Made by a program: the position numbers and the translations under genes
Shown: piece after piece, positions 14,800-23,202 of the stretch
Layout of the letters: each line of letters starts with the position of its first letter
Position numbering within the stretch: position 1 is the first letter of the stretch
Assembly: GCF_017916455.1 (NCBI RefSeq)
Contig: NZ_JAFMSY010000001.1
Span: 744,001-808,000 of the forward strand
DNA from: Nocardioides xinjiangensis
GTDB lineage: Bacteria > Actinomycetota > Actinomycetes > Propionibacteriales > Nocardioidaceae
Length of the DNA: 64,000 nt
Direction: 5' to 3'
Notes under the pieces: generated by a model
Databases searched by the model: none
Seen by the model: the letters and a program-made list of their open reading frames with translations, nothing else
Told to the model about the DNA's origin: nothing

Positions 14800-17700
14800 T
14801 CAGGACAGCAGGCCGCGGACCACCCGCAGGCCGACGGACAGCCGGGCCAGCTCGGCGGTCCCCTCGCGGCAGATCTCCTCCAGGGTGGCGGCCGAGCGGC
14901 CGACCAGCTCCTCGTCGGAGTTCTCCCACTCCGCGACCCGGGCGGGCGCACTGTCGTCGGCACTCGTGGACAGCAGCACCTGGGCGGTCAGCTGCTGGTG
15001 CACGCCGTAGAGGTCGTCACGCACCGCCGCCCGCGCCATCGTCTGCCACCGGTCGTCGCGCGGCAGGGCGAAGATCCGCTCCACCAGCGCCGGCAGGCCG
15101 AGCCGCTCGCCCAGCGCGAAGTGCACGCGCGCCACCTCCACGGGGTCGAGGTCGAGCCGGTCGGCGGTCTCGACGATGCCGAGCAGCGCGTAGGCCGGGG
15201 CCAGCACGGCCACCCGCGAGGCGAGGTCCGCCGGCACGCCGTGGTCGGTGAGCCGCTTCTCACGCGCCCGGTAGTCGTCGAGCTCACGCCCGCTCATGAT
15301 GCCGGGCAGCTCGGCCATCACCGCCTGGACGCGACCGCGGAAGAAGTCCACGGTGGCGACCGAGTCCAGGGGTGGACGCCGGTTGGTGACCAGCCACCGC
15401 GACGCACGCTCCACCAGGGTGCGCATCTCGATGCGCATCCGGGTCTGGCGCTCGGCGGGCACCCGGTTGTCCAGCGCGGCGATCTCCTCCCGCAGCGGCA
15501 GCGAGCCGAAGATCTCGCGTGCGACGAAGTTCGCGCGGGTGAGGTCGGCGGCGCTGGCGCCCGTCTCCCCCTGCAGCCGCGGCCAGAAGGTCATGCCGGC
15601 GCCGTTGACGAGGTCGTTGACGACCTGGGTCACGATGATCTCGCGCCGGAGCGGGTGGTCCTCCATGGCCGCCTGGAGGTCCGGCTTCATCCGGCTCGGG
15701 AAGTAGGCCAGCAGGTCCTCGCGCAGGTAGGGGTCGTCGGGCAGGTCGGAGCCGATGAGCTCGTCGGCCAGCACGATCTTGGTCCAGGCCAGCAGCACCG
15801 ACAGCTCGGGTGCCGACAGCGCCTGCCTGCGGTCGAGGCGGCGCTTGACCTGGCGCGTGCTCGGCAGCCCCTCGAGCTCGCGGTTGAGCACGCCGCGACG
15901 CTCCAGCGCGCGCATCCAGTCCTCGTGCACGTGCAGCAGCGACGGGGCGTGCGCCTCGGCGTTGGCGAGCGCGAGGTTCTGCTCGTAGTTGTCGCGCAGC
16001 ACGAGGTGGGCGACCTCGTCGGTCATCTCGGCGAGCAGCTCGTTGCGTGCGGCCTCGTCCATGCCGCCCGCCCGGACGACCCGGTCGAGCAGGATCTTGA
16101 TGTTCACCTCGTGGTCGGAGGTGTCCACCCCGGCGGAGTTGTCGATGAAGTCGGTGTTGATCCGGCCGCCGTCGCCGTTGACGCCGAAGCGGGCGTACTC
16201 GACCCGGCCGAGCTGGGTGAAGCCGAGGTTGCCGCCCTCGCCGACGCAGCGCGCCCGCAGGTCCTCGCCGTTCACCCGGATCGCGTCGTTGGCCTTGTCG
16301 CCGGCATCGGCGTCGGTCTCCTCCGAGGCCTTGACGTAGGTGCCGATGCCGCCGTTCCACAGCAGGTCGACGGGTGCGAGCAGGATCGCCTTCATCAGCT
16401 CGGCGGGGGTCAGCGCGGTGACGTCCGACGACAGCCCCAGCGCCTCGCGGGCCTGGGCCGACACCGGGATCGACTTCGCCGAGCGCGACCAGACGCCGCC
16501 GCCCTCGGAGATCAGCGCGGGGTCGTAGTCCTTCCAGCTCGACCTCGGCAGCTCGAACAGGCGCCGGCGCTCGGCGTACGACGACGCGGCGTCCGGCGTG
16601 GGGTCGATGAAGATGTCGCGGTGGTCGAAGGCGGCCACGAGGCGGGTGTGCTCCGAGCACAGCATGCCGTTGCCGAACACGTCGCCGGACATGTCGCCGA
16701 TGCCCACGGCCGTGAAGTCCTCGGCCTGGCAGTCGACGCCCATCTCGCGGAAGTGCCGCTGGACCGAGACCCACGCGCCCTTGGCGGTGATGCCCATGGC
16801 CTTGTGGTCGTAGCCGACCGAGCCGCCGGAGGCGAACGCGTCGCCCAGCCAGAAGCCGTAGTCGCGGGCCACGCCGTTGGCGATGTCGGAGAAGGTCGCG
16901 GTGCCCTTGTCGGCGGCGACCACGAGGTAGGAGTCGTCGCCGTCGTGGCGCACCACGCCCCGCGGCGGGACGGTGACGCCGTCGACCAGGTTGTCGGTGA
17001 TGTCGAGCAGTCCGCAGATGAACGTCTTGTAGCAGGCCACGCCCTCGGCCAGCCACGCGTCGCGGTCCGCGGGGTCGGGCAGCTGCTTGCAGAAGAACGC
17101 ACCCTTCGCGCCCACCGGCACGATCACCGTGTTCTTCACCATCTGCGCCTTGACCAGGCCCAGCACCTCGGTGCGGAAGTCGTCGCGGCGGTCCGACCAG
17201 CGCAGGCCACCGCGGGCGACCGCGCCGAAGCGCAGGTGCGAGCCCTCGACCCGCGGGCTGTGGACGAAGATCTCGAAGCGGGGTCGCGGCTGCGGCAGGT
17301 CGGGGATCGCCGACGGCTCGAGCTTGAACGAGATGTACGGGTGCACCTCGCCCGACTCGGTGCGCTGGAAGAAGTTCGTGCGCAGCGTCGCCCTGACGAG
17401 GGTCCGGTACGACCGCAGGATGCGGTCGTGGTCGAGGCTGACCACGTCGTCGAGGGCCTTGGCCAGCCGTTCCTCGATCGCCTCCACCTTGGCCACCCGG
17501 GCCTCCGCGTCGTGCGCGAGCGCGCGGTCGCCGCGACCGGGGTCGAAGCGCGACTCGAAGAGCTCGACGAGCAGGCGGGTGATGTCGACGTTGCTGCGCA
17601 GCGCCTCCTCGATGTAGTCGAGGGCGAAGGGCGAGTTGCCCTGCTTGAGGTACTTGGCGTACGCCCGCAGCACGGTCGCCTGGCGCCACGTGAGCCCGGC

Positions 17701-19653
17701 GTTGAGGACCAGCTGGTTGAAGCCGTCGATCTCGTTGAAGCCGTCCCACACCGCCCGCAGCGCCTCGGCGAAGAGCGTGCGCTCGTGCGGCCGCAGGACG
17801 CGGCCGTGACGCAGGCCGAACTCGTAGATGTACGACGGGCGCGACAGGCCGGACAGCTCGTAGGGGCGCTCGTCGACGACCTCGACGCCCATCGAGGTCA
17901 GCATCGGCAGCACGGTGCTCAGCGACAGCGGCTCCCCGACGCGGAACACCTTGAGCCGCGACTCCCCGCGACGGTAGGAGCCGCTCTGCTGGTCCTGGTC
18001 GAACAGCGCCAGGTCGATCCCCTCCTCGCCCTGGATCGCCTCGATGCGGCCGAGGTCGGCCGACCCGCGCCGCGGGTCGTAGTCCTCCTTGTAGGCCTCC
18101 GGGAACGCGTCGGCCCAGGCGCGCGCCAGCTGCGACCCGCGGTCGACGCCGTAGTCGGCCACCACGGCCGCCATGAAGTCGTCGCGCCAGGAGCGCGACG
18201 CCTCCATCAGCCGCCGCTCCAGGTCGGCGACGTCGATCTCGGGGATCTGCTGGGCCTTGGGCGGGTGCACGACGAAGTGCACCCGTGCCGTCGTCGACTC
18301 GTTGACCCGTGCGGTGAACTCCACGTGCTCGCCGCCGAGCTCCTCGCGCAGGATGTCGGAGAACCGCTCGCGCACGGCCGTGCTGTAGCGGTCGCGCGGC
18401 AGGTAGACCAGGACCGAGACGTAGCGGCCGTAGGTGTCGCGGCGCACGAACGCGCGCAGCTTGCGCCGCTCGCGGGCGCTCATCACGTCCTGCGCGACGG
18501 GGGCGAGCTCGTCGGGCGAGGTGTGGAAGAGCTCGTCGCGCGGATAGTTCTCCAGCGTGTCCATGAGCGCCTTGCCGGCGTGGCTGCGCGGGTCGAAGCC
18601 GGCGTGCCGCATGACCTCGGCGACCTTCTCGCGCAGCACGGGGATCCGCGTGACCGACTCGGTGTAGGCGGCGCTGGAGAACAGGCCGAGGAAGCGGCGC
18701 TCGCCGGTGACCTCGCCGTCGGGCCCGAACGTCTTCACGCCGACGTAGTCGAGGTACGCCGGGCGGTGCACCGTGGCGCGCGAGTTGGCCTTCGCCAGCA
18801 CGAGCAGCTTCTTCTCGCGGGCCTTGGCCTTCACCAGCGGCGGCAGCTTCGCGAAGGAGGTCGAGAGGTCCTGGTCGTGGCGCAGGATGCCCAGGCCCGA
18901 GCCCGGCACGGCGCGCAGGCCGCACTCGTCGGGGGCGCCCTCCTCGGTCTCCAGCAGGTACTCGCGGTAGCCGAGGAAGGTGAAGTGGTCGTCGGCCAGC
19001 CACGTCAGGAACTCGCGGCCCTGGCGCAGCTCGTCGGCCGACAGCGGCGGCGGGTCGGCGTCGAGGTCGGCGACCACGGCCAGGGCCTGGGCATGCATCT
19101 TCTGCCAGTCCTCGACCGACTCGCGGACGTCGCGCAGCACCCGCTGCAGTCCCTCGGTGATCTCGGCCGCCTCGTCCTCGTCGGTGCGGTCGATCTCGAG
19201 GTGCATCCAGGACTCGGTGCCCGCCTGCTCCCCGGCCTGCGGCTCGTGGGCGTGCACGTGCTGCAGCTCGCCGGTGATGGTGCGCTCGACCTCGAACTGG
19301 GGGTGGAAGACGGCGTGCACGTTGTGCCCCTGCCGGTTCAGCTCCATGGTCACCGAGTCCACGAGGAACGGCATGTCGTCGGTGACGACCTCGACCACCG
19401 AGCGGCCCGACGCCGACCAGCCCGCGTCGGCCACCGTGGGCGTCACCACCCGCACCGCCGCGGTGCCCTGCGGGCGGGTGGCGGCGAGCTCGTGGTGGGA
19501 GGCGACGGCGCCGAGCAGGTCCTCCGGGGTCCGTTCCGCGACCTCCTCCGGGGCGACGTGCCGGTAGTAGGCGTGCAGCAGGTCGGCCCACTCCGGGCGT
19601 ACCGCCGTCGCCGCGTCGAGCTGCTGGTTCTTCGTCTCCTCAGGCGTCGCCAC
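14800..19653 (-). CDS. gdhB: NAD-specific glutamate dehydrogenase, 180-kDa class
   Basis: 1617 residues, the length of the very large NAD-GDHs of actinobacteria and proteobacteria. A long N-terminal regulatory region (with FTFLGYREYLLE and VYLPRDRYST) precedes the catalytic core. The core carries ARGGLRWSDRRDDFRTEVL, VGAKGAFFCKQLP and the dinucleotide region GIGDMSGDVFGNGML followed by HRDIFIDPTPD. The enzyme oxidises glutamate to 2-oxoglutarate and ammonium and mainly serves amino acid catabolism. The GTG start follows TAGGGT with leaderless spacing. It is a single-gene unit between the TSUP gene (convergent, 16 bases) and a divergent DUF2505 gene. A long open frame lies opposite it on the plus strand but has no family features. 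Confidence 0.95.
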   Translation of the reverse strand: MATPEETKNQQLDAATAVRPEWADLLHAYYRHVAPEEVAERTPEDLLGAVASHHELAATRPQGTAAVRVVTPTVADAGWSASGRSVVEVVTDDMPFLVDSVTMELNRQGHNVHAVFHPQFEVERTITGELQHVHAHEPQAGEQAGTESWMHLEIDRTDEDEAAEITEGLQRVLRDVRESVEDWQKMHAQALAVVADLDADPPPLSADELRQGREFLTWLADDHFTFLGYREYLLETEEGAPDECGLRAVPGSGLGILRHDQDLSTSFAKLPPLVKAKAREKKLLVLAKANSRATVHRPAYLDYVGVKTFGPDGEVTGERRFLGLFSSAAYTESVTRIPVLREKVAEVMRHAGFDPRSHAGKALMDTLENYPRDELFHTSPDELAPVAQDVMSARERRKLRAFVRRDTYGRYVSVLVYLPRDRYSTAVRERFSDILREELGGEHVEFTARVNESTTARVHFVVHPPKAQQIPEIDVADLERRLMEASRSWRDDFMAAVVADYGVDRGSQLARAWADAFPEAYKEDYDPRRGSADLGRIEAIQGEEGIDLALFDQDQQSGSYRRGESRLKVFRVGEPLSLSTVLPMLTSMGVEVVDERPYELSGLSRPSYIYEFGLRHGRVLRPHERTLFAEALRAVWDGFNEIDGFNQLVLNAGLTWRQATVLRAYAKYLKQGNSPFALDYIEEALRSNVDITRLLVELFESRFDPGRGDRALAHDAEARVAKVEAIEERLAKALDDVVSLDHDRILRSYRTLVRATLRTNFFQRTESGEVHPYISFKLEPSAIPDLPQPRPRFEIFVHSPRVEGSHLRFGAVARGGLRWSDRRDDFRTEVLGLVKAQMVKNTVIVPVGAKGAFFCKQLPDPADRDAWLAEGVACYKTFICGLLDITDNLVDGVTVPPRGVVRHDGDDSYLVVAADKGTATFSDIANGVARDYGFWLGDAFASGGSVGYDHKAMGITAKGAWVSVQRHFREMGVDCQAEDFTAVGIGDMSGDVFGNGMLCSEHTRLVAAFDHRDIFIDPTPDAASSYAERRRLFELPRSSWKDYDPALISEGGGVWSRSAKSIPVSAQAREALGLSSDVTALTPAELMKAILLAPVDLLWNGGIGTYVKASEETDADAGDKANDAIRVNGEDLRARCVGEGGNLGFTQLGRVEYARFGVNGDGGRINTDFIDNSAGVDTSDHEVNIKILLDRVVRAGGMDEAARNELLAEMTDEVAHLVLRDNYEQNLALANAEAHAPSLLHVHEDWMRALERRGVLNRELEGLPSTRQVKRRLDRRQALSAPELSVLLAWTKIVLADELIGSDLPDDPYLREDLLAYFPSRMKPDLQAAMEDHPLRREIIVTQVVNDLVNGAGMTFWPRLQGETGASAADLTRANFVAREIFGSLPLREEIAALDNRVPAERQTRMRIEMRTLVERASRWLVTNRRPPLDSVATVDFFRGRVQAVMAELPGIMSGRELDDYRAREKRLTDHGVPADLASRVAVLAPAYALLGIVETADRLDLDPVEVARVHFALGERLGLPALVERIFALPRDDRWQTMARAAVRDDLYGVHQQLTAQVLLSTSADDSAPARVAEWENSDEELVGRSAATLEEICREGTAELARLSVGLRVVRGLLS

Positions 19654-19659
19654 GCTCCG

Positions 19660-19665
19660 ACCCTA
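19660..19665 (-). promoter_or_regulatory. Putative leaderless -10 element for gdhB
   Basis: TAGGGT on the minus strand ends six bases before the GTG at 19653, with no purine-rich ribosome site in between. Confidence 0.4.
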
Positions 19666-19835
19666 GAACCCGCTCTGTGACGCCCACAACACGGGTGGGC
19701 GGCCCCGGCCGTCCCCGGCACCGACGCCGTCCGGGAGGCCCGGTCCTCGCCCTGGCGGGGGCGCTCCGACATGATGACGACACCGGTCGCGGGATCCGCC
19801 CCGCCGACTGCCGCCAGCACCGGAAGGACCCCAGG

Positions 19836-20309
19836 ATGGGCAAGCGCGTGGTCAAGGACCTCACCTACGACGCCCCGCTCGAGGAGGTCGCGGCGATGCT
19901 CACCGACCCGGCCTTCCGCGAGCAGGTCCTCGACCGGATGAAGGTCGTGCGGGGCGAGGTCACCGTGGAGGCCGGCGTCGTCACCATCGACCAGGTGCAG
20001 TCCGCCGCCGGTCTGCCGTCCTTCGCCACCAAGCTCGTCGGCGACGAGATCCGCATCGTGCAGGTCGAGGCGTGGCGCACCCCCGGGCACGCCGACGTCG
20101 AGGTCACCATCCCCGGCAAGCCGGGCGAGATGACCGGCACCGCGGCGCTGACCGAGTCCGGCGGCCGGACCACCGAGCGGATCGATCTGGAGATCACCGT
20201 CCGCATCCCGCTGATCGGCGGGAAGATCGAGGGCCTGGTCGCCGACATGCTCGGCAAGGCGCTCGAAAAGGAGCACGAGACGGGCGTGGAGTGGCTCGCG
20301 CGCCGATGA
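19836..20309 (+). CDS. DUF2505 domain protein
   Basis: 157 residues. The pattern VVKDLTYDAPLEEVAAMLTDPAFREQVLDRM opens DUF2505, an actinobacterial family with a START/SRPBCC-like lipid-binding fold. Later segments are VQVEAWRTPGHADVEVTI and RIDLEITVRIPLIGGKIEGL, ending in an amphipathic helix (VADMLGKALEKEHE) as in the family. AAGGA lies seven bases before the ATG. Its stop overlaps the ATG of the next gene (ATGA). No enzymatic residues are recognised; a role in binding a hydrophobic ligand is only inferred from the fold. Confidence 0.85.
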   Translation: MGKRVVKDLTYDAPLEEVAAMLTDPAFREQVLDRMKVVRGEVTVEAGVVTIDQVQSAAGLPSFATKLVGDEIRIVQVEAWRTPGHADVEVTIPGKPGEMTGTAALTESGGRTTERIDLEITVRIPLIGGKIEGLVADMLGKALEKEHETGVEWLARR

Positions 20310-20944
20310 GCCCGATGCGCGAGGCGTACGACGCGCTCGCCTCCGTGGTCGGCGGCCTGACCGACGACCGGGCGTGGGAGCCCACCGGCTGCACCGGCTG
20401 GGCGGTCCGCGACCTGGTCTGGCACCTCCGCGCGGACGCCGTCCGCGGCCTGGTGGCCGCGCACACGCCGGCCGGGCGCGCGGCCGACTGCGACGCGGTG
20501 ACCTACTGGGGCGCCTGGGGAAGCGACCCCGCCGCCGACGAGCGGAGCCGGCGGATGACCCGCGTCGAGGCGGGCCTGCACGACTTCGCCTCCCTGCGGG
20601 AGGGCTACCTCGACGCCGCCGCGGCGGCGGTCGCGGCGCTGACCGCGCTGCCGGACGGCGCCGTGCTCGCGACCCAGGGCCACGCGATCAGCGCCGCGGA
20701 CCTCGCGAGCACCCTGGCCGTGGAGGCCACGCTCCACCACGCCGACCTGGTCGCGCACCTCGCGGCGGCCGGCCCCACCGCCGCCGGCCTGGCGGAGTCG
20801 CGGCGCGTGGTGGAGGGGCTGCTCGGCCGCTCGCTCGACGGCTGGACCGACGCGCGGGTCGCCCTGGTCGGCACGGGCCGCGCCGAGCCGACGGCGGCCG
20901 AGCGCGACGACCTCCGCGACGCGCGGCTGCCCGTCTTCAGCTGA
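20306..20944 (+). CDS. Maleylpyruvate isomerase-like (DinB fold) protein, probably mycothiol-linked
   Basis: 212 residues. The opening AYDALASVVGGLTDDRAWEPTGCTGWAVRDLVWHL is the N-terminal signature of mycothiol-dependent maleylpyruvate isomerase-like proteins, with the first metal histidine in WHL. HDFASLREGYLDA and VEATLHHADLVAHL supply further histidines expected to complete the metal site of the DinB-like bundle. Such proteins transfer or isomerise mycothiol adducts; the substrate is unknown. Translation is coupled to DUF2505 through an ATGA overlap. Its end overlaps the convergent small membrane protein gene by eight bases. Confidence 0.85.
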   Translation: MSPMREAYDALASVVGGLTDDRAWEPTGCTGWAVRDLVWHLRADAVRGLVAAHTPAGRAADCDAVTYWGAWGSDPAADERSRRMTRVEAGLHDFASLREGYLDAAAAAVAALTALPDGAVLATQGHAISAADLASTLAVEATLHHADLVAHLAAAGPTAAGLAESRRVVEGLLGRSLDGWTDARVALVGTGRAEPTAAERDDLRDARLPVFS

Positions 20945-21167
20945 GCGGCTCGCGCTCCTCGGCCGTCGGCCCCGCGGCGTCCGCTGCCCCGTCGGACTCC
21001 GGGCCGCCTGCCGCGCCGTCGTCAGCGCCGTCTGCGCGGACGTCCTCCCCACGGCGCCGCCAGATGACCAGGCCGAGCACCGCGAAGGGGCCGAACGCCA
21101 GCAGCAGCGTCAGGAGCTGCTCGTAGGGGTGCAGCGCACCGAGGTGGAGGAGCATCATCGGGACCAT
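20937..21167 (-). CDS. Small single-pass membrane protein
   Basis: 76 residues. A hydrophobic helix (EQLLTLLLAFGPFAVLGLVI) spans about 18-37, followed by a basic WRRRGED stop-transfer and a Gly/Ala/Asp-rich cytoplasmic tail. GGGGGAGA just before the ATG at 21167 gives a good ribosome site. It is 29 bases downstream of the 1-pyrroline-5-carboxylate dehydrogenase gene in the same direction and may ride on its transcript. Similar short helix-plus-acidic-tail proteins are common in actinobacteria without assigned function. Confidence 0.65.
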   Translation of the reverse strand: MVPMMLLHLGALHPYEQLLTLLLAFGPFAVLGLVIWRRRGEDVRADGADDGAAGGPESDGAADAAGPTAEEREPLS

Positions 21168-21196
21168 TCTCCCCCACCCCTCTGCCGTCCCGGGCG

Positions 21197-22825
21197 TCAG
21201 CCCTGGTGGGGGTAGAGGTGCTCGGTCGGCGGGACGAAGTTCTCCTTGATCGAGCGCGGCGAGGTCCAGCGCAGCAGGTTGACCGCGGCGCCGGCCTTGT
21301 CGTTGGTGCCCGACGCGCGGCCGCCGCCGAAGGGCTGCTGGCCGACGACGGCACCGGTGGGCTTGTCGTTGATGTAGAAGTTGCCGGCGGCGAACCGCAG
21401 GGTCTCGCGCGCCCACGCGATGGCCGCACGGTCCTGGGCGATGATCGCGCCGGTGAGGGCGTACGGCGCGAACGACTCCATCTGCGCGACGACGGACTCG
21501 AACCGGTCGTCCTCGAAGACGGACACCGCGAGGATCGGTCCGAAGTACTCCTCGGAGAACATCTGGTCGGTCGGGTCGCTCGACTCGATGATCGTGGGGC
21601 GCACGAAGTACCCCACGGAGTCATCGGTCTGGCCGCCGGCGAGGAGCGTGAGGTGGTCGGTGCCCTCGACGCGGGCGATCGCCAACTGATGCTTGGCGAA
21701 GGCCCGGTCGTCGATGACCGCGCCCATGAAGTTGGACAGGTCGGTGACGTCGCCCATCGTCAGCGCCTCGGTGTCGGCGATGAGCTGGTCCTTGATCCTG
21801 GCCCACACCGAGCGCGGGACGTAGGCCCGCGAGGCGGCCGAGCACTTCTGGCCCTGGTACTCGAACGCACCGCGGATCATCGCCGTGCGCAGCACGTCGG
21901 GGTCGGCCGAGGGGTGGGCGACGATGAAGTCCTTGCCGCCGGTCTCGCCCACGATGCGCGGGTAGGCGCGGTAGCCGCTGATGTTCTCCCCCACCGTGCG
22001 CCACAGGTGCTGGAACGTCGGGGTGGAGCCGGTGAAGTGGATGCCCGCGAGGTCGGGGTGGGCGAGGGCCACCTTCGACACGTCCAGTCCGTCGCCGGGC
22101 AGCATGTTGATGACGCCGGGCGGCATGCCGGCCTCCTCGAGCAGCTCCATCGTCAGCGACGCGGCCAGCTGCTGGGTCGGGGACGGCTTCCAGATGACCG
22201 TGTTGCCCATGAGCGCCGGGGCGGTGGGCAGGTTGCCCGCGATCGCGGTGAAGTTGAACGGCGTGATCGCGTAGACGAAGCCCTCGAGCGGCCGGTGGTC
22301 GGTGCGGTTCCACAGCCCGGGGCTGTTGGCGATCGGCTGGTCGGTGAGGATCTGCTTGGCGTAGTGGACGTTGAACCGCCAGAAGTCGATCAGCTCGCAG
22401 GCGGCGTCGATCTCGGCCTGGACGGCGGTCTTGGACTGCCCGAGCATCGTCGCGGCGTTGAGCCGCTGGCGCCAGGGTCCGGCCAGCAGGTCGGCGGCCT
22501 TGAGGATGACCGCGCACCGCTCGTCGAAGGGCATGGCCTGCCACACGGGGGCGGCCTCGGCCGCGGCCCGGACGGCGTCCTCCGCGTCCTGGGTGGTCGC
22601 GCTGCGCAGCGTCCCGAGGACGTGCTGGTGGTCGTGGGGCTGGACGACCCGCACCTCGGCGCCGCCGCCGTCGCGGCGCTCGCCTCCGATGACGGCGGGG
22701 AAGGTGCGCTGCTCGCCCTCGATGCGGGCGAGCTCGGTGACCAGCGCCTCGCGCTCCGGGGTGCCGGGTGCGTAGGTGAGGTTCGGCTCGTTGGTGGGAG
22801 CCGGAGGGAAGGTGATCGCGTCCAT
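21197..22825 (-). CDS. pruA: L-glutamate gamma-semialdehyde (1-pyrroline-5-carboxylate) dehydrogenase
   Basis: 542 residues, the length of stand-alone actinobacterial PruA. Aldehyde dehydrogenase landmarks are NLPTAPALMGNTVIWKPS (NAD site), GIHFTGSTPTF, RIVGETGGKDF with the general-base glutamate, and the catalytic cysteine in FEYQGQKCSAASRAYVP. The PruA-specific FAAGNFYINDKPTGAVVGQQ and PFGGGRASGTNDKAG close the protein. It oxidises glutamate semialdehyde to glutamate in proline and ornithine breakdown. No putA proline dehydrogenase is in the window. Its product feeds the large glutamate dehydrogenase encoded 1.5 kb away, a plausible catabolic link though on a separate transcript. Confidence 0.95.
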   Translation of the reverse strand: MDAITFPPAPTNEPNLTYAPGTPEREALVTELARIEGEQRTFPAVIGGERRDGGGAEVRVVQPHDHQHVLGTLRSATTQDAEDAVRAAAEAAPVWQAMPFDERCAVILKAADLLAGPWRQRLNAATMLGQSKTAVQAEIDAACELIDFWRFNVHYAKQILTDQPIANSPGLWNRTDHRPLEGFVYAITPFNFTAIAGNLPTAPALMGNTVIWKPSPTQQLAASLTMELLEEAGMPPGVINMLPGDGLDVSKVALAHPDLAGIHFTGSTPTFQHLWRTVGENISGYRAYPRIVGETGGKDFIVAHPSADPDVLRTAMIRGAFEYQGQKCSAASRAYVPRSVWARIKDQLIADTEALTMGDVTDLSNFMGAVIDDRAFAKHQLAIARVEGTDHLTLLAGGQTDDSVGYFVRPTIIESSDPTDQMFSEEYFGPILAVSVFEDDRFESVVAQMESFAPYALTGAIIAQDRAAIAWARETLRFAAGNFYINDKPTGAVVGQQPFGGGRASGTNDKAGAAVNLLRWTSPRSIKENFVPPTEHLYPHQG

Positions 22826-22857
22826 GCGGCTGATCGTGTCAGACCGCCTCACGCGCC

Positions 22858-23202
22858 TCAAAGGGAGGCGATGAGGTCGCCGACCTCCTGCGTCGCCCAC
22901 CACGCGAGGTCGTCGTCGGGATCGGCGTCGTCGTGGGTGTCGACGTGCACCGCGACCACGTCGCGCCACCCTGCCGCCGCGTCGGCGGCCGCGGTCTCGA
23001 CGACCACGACGACCCGTCGCCGCCGGCCGTCGGGGAGGGCGGACACCAGCTCGGCCGAGGCGTCGGCGGCGGTCATGAGTGCGGCGTACTCCGTCTCCTC
23101 GCCGTCGTCGGCGGCGAGGACCGCGCCCTCGAGCCGCGGGCCGTCGTCCGCCCAGTCCTCGGCCAGCCGCTCCAGCGTCGTCGGGACGTAGCGCCGGGTC
23201 AC
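22858..23202 (-). CDS. DUF6912-type protein
   Basis: 114 residues beginning VTRRYVPTTLERLAEDWADD, then ETEYAALMTAADASAELV and RRRVVVVVETA, which matches the small actinobacterial family now called DUF6912. It is acidic overall (several Asp/Glu runs near the C-terminus) and has no signal or membrane segment. The GTG overlaps the TGA of the WS/DGAT-like gene (GTGA), so the two are co-translated. Function is unknown. Confidence 0.75.
   Translation of the reverse strand: MTRRYVPTTLERLAEDWADDGPRLEGAVLAADDGEETEYAALMTAADASAELVSALPDGRRRRVVVVVETAAADAAAGWRDVVAVHVDTHDDADPDDDLAWWATQEVGDLIASL

Noticed and set aside
14701..19680. 1659-residue plus-strand open frame opposite gdhB
   Set aside because: Mirror of the glutamate dehydrogenase codons; no start context, domain or hydrophobic pattern of its own. 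GC-rich third positions keep the antisense frame open.
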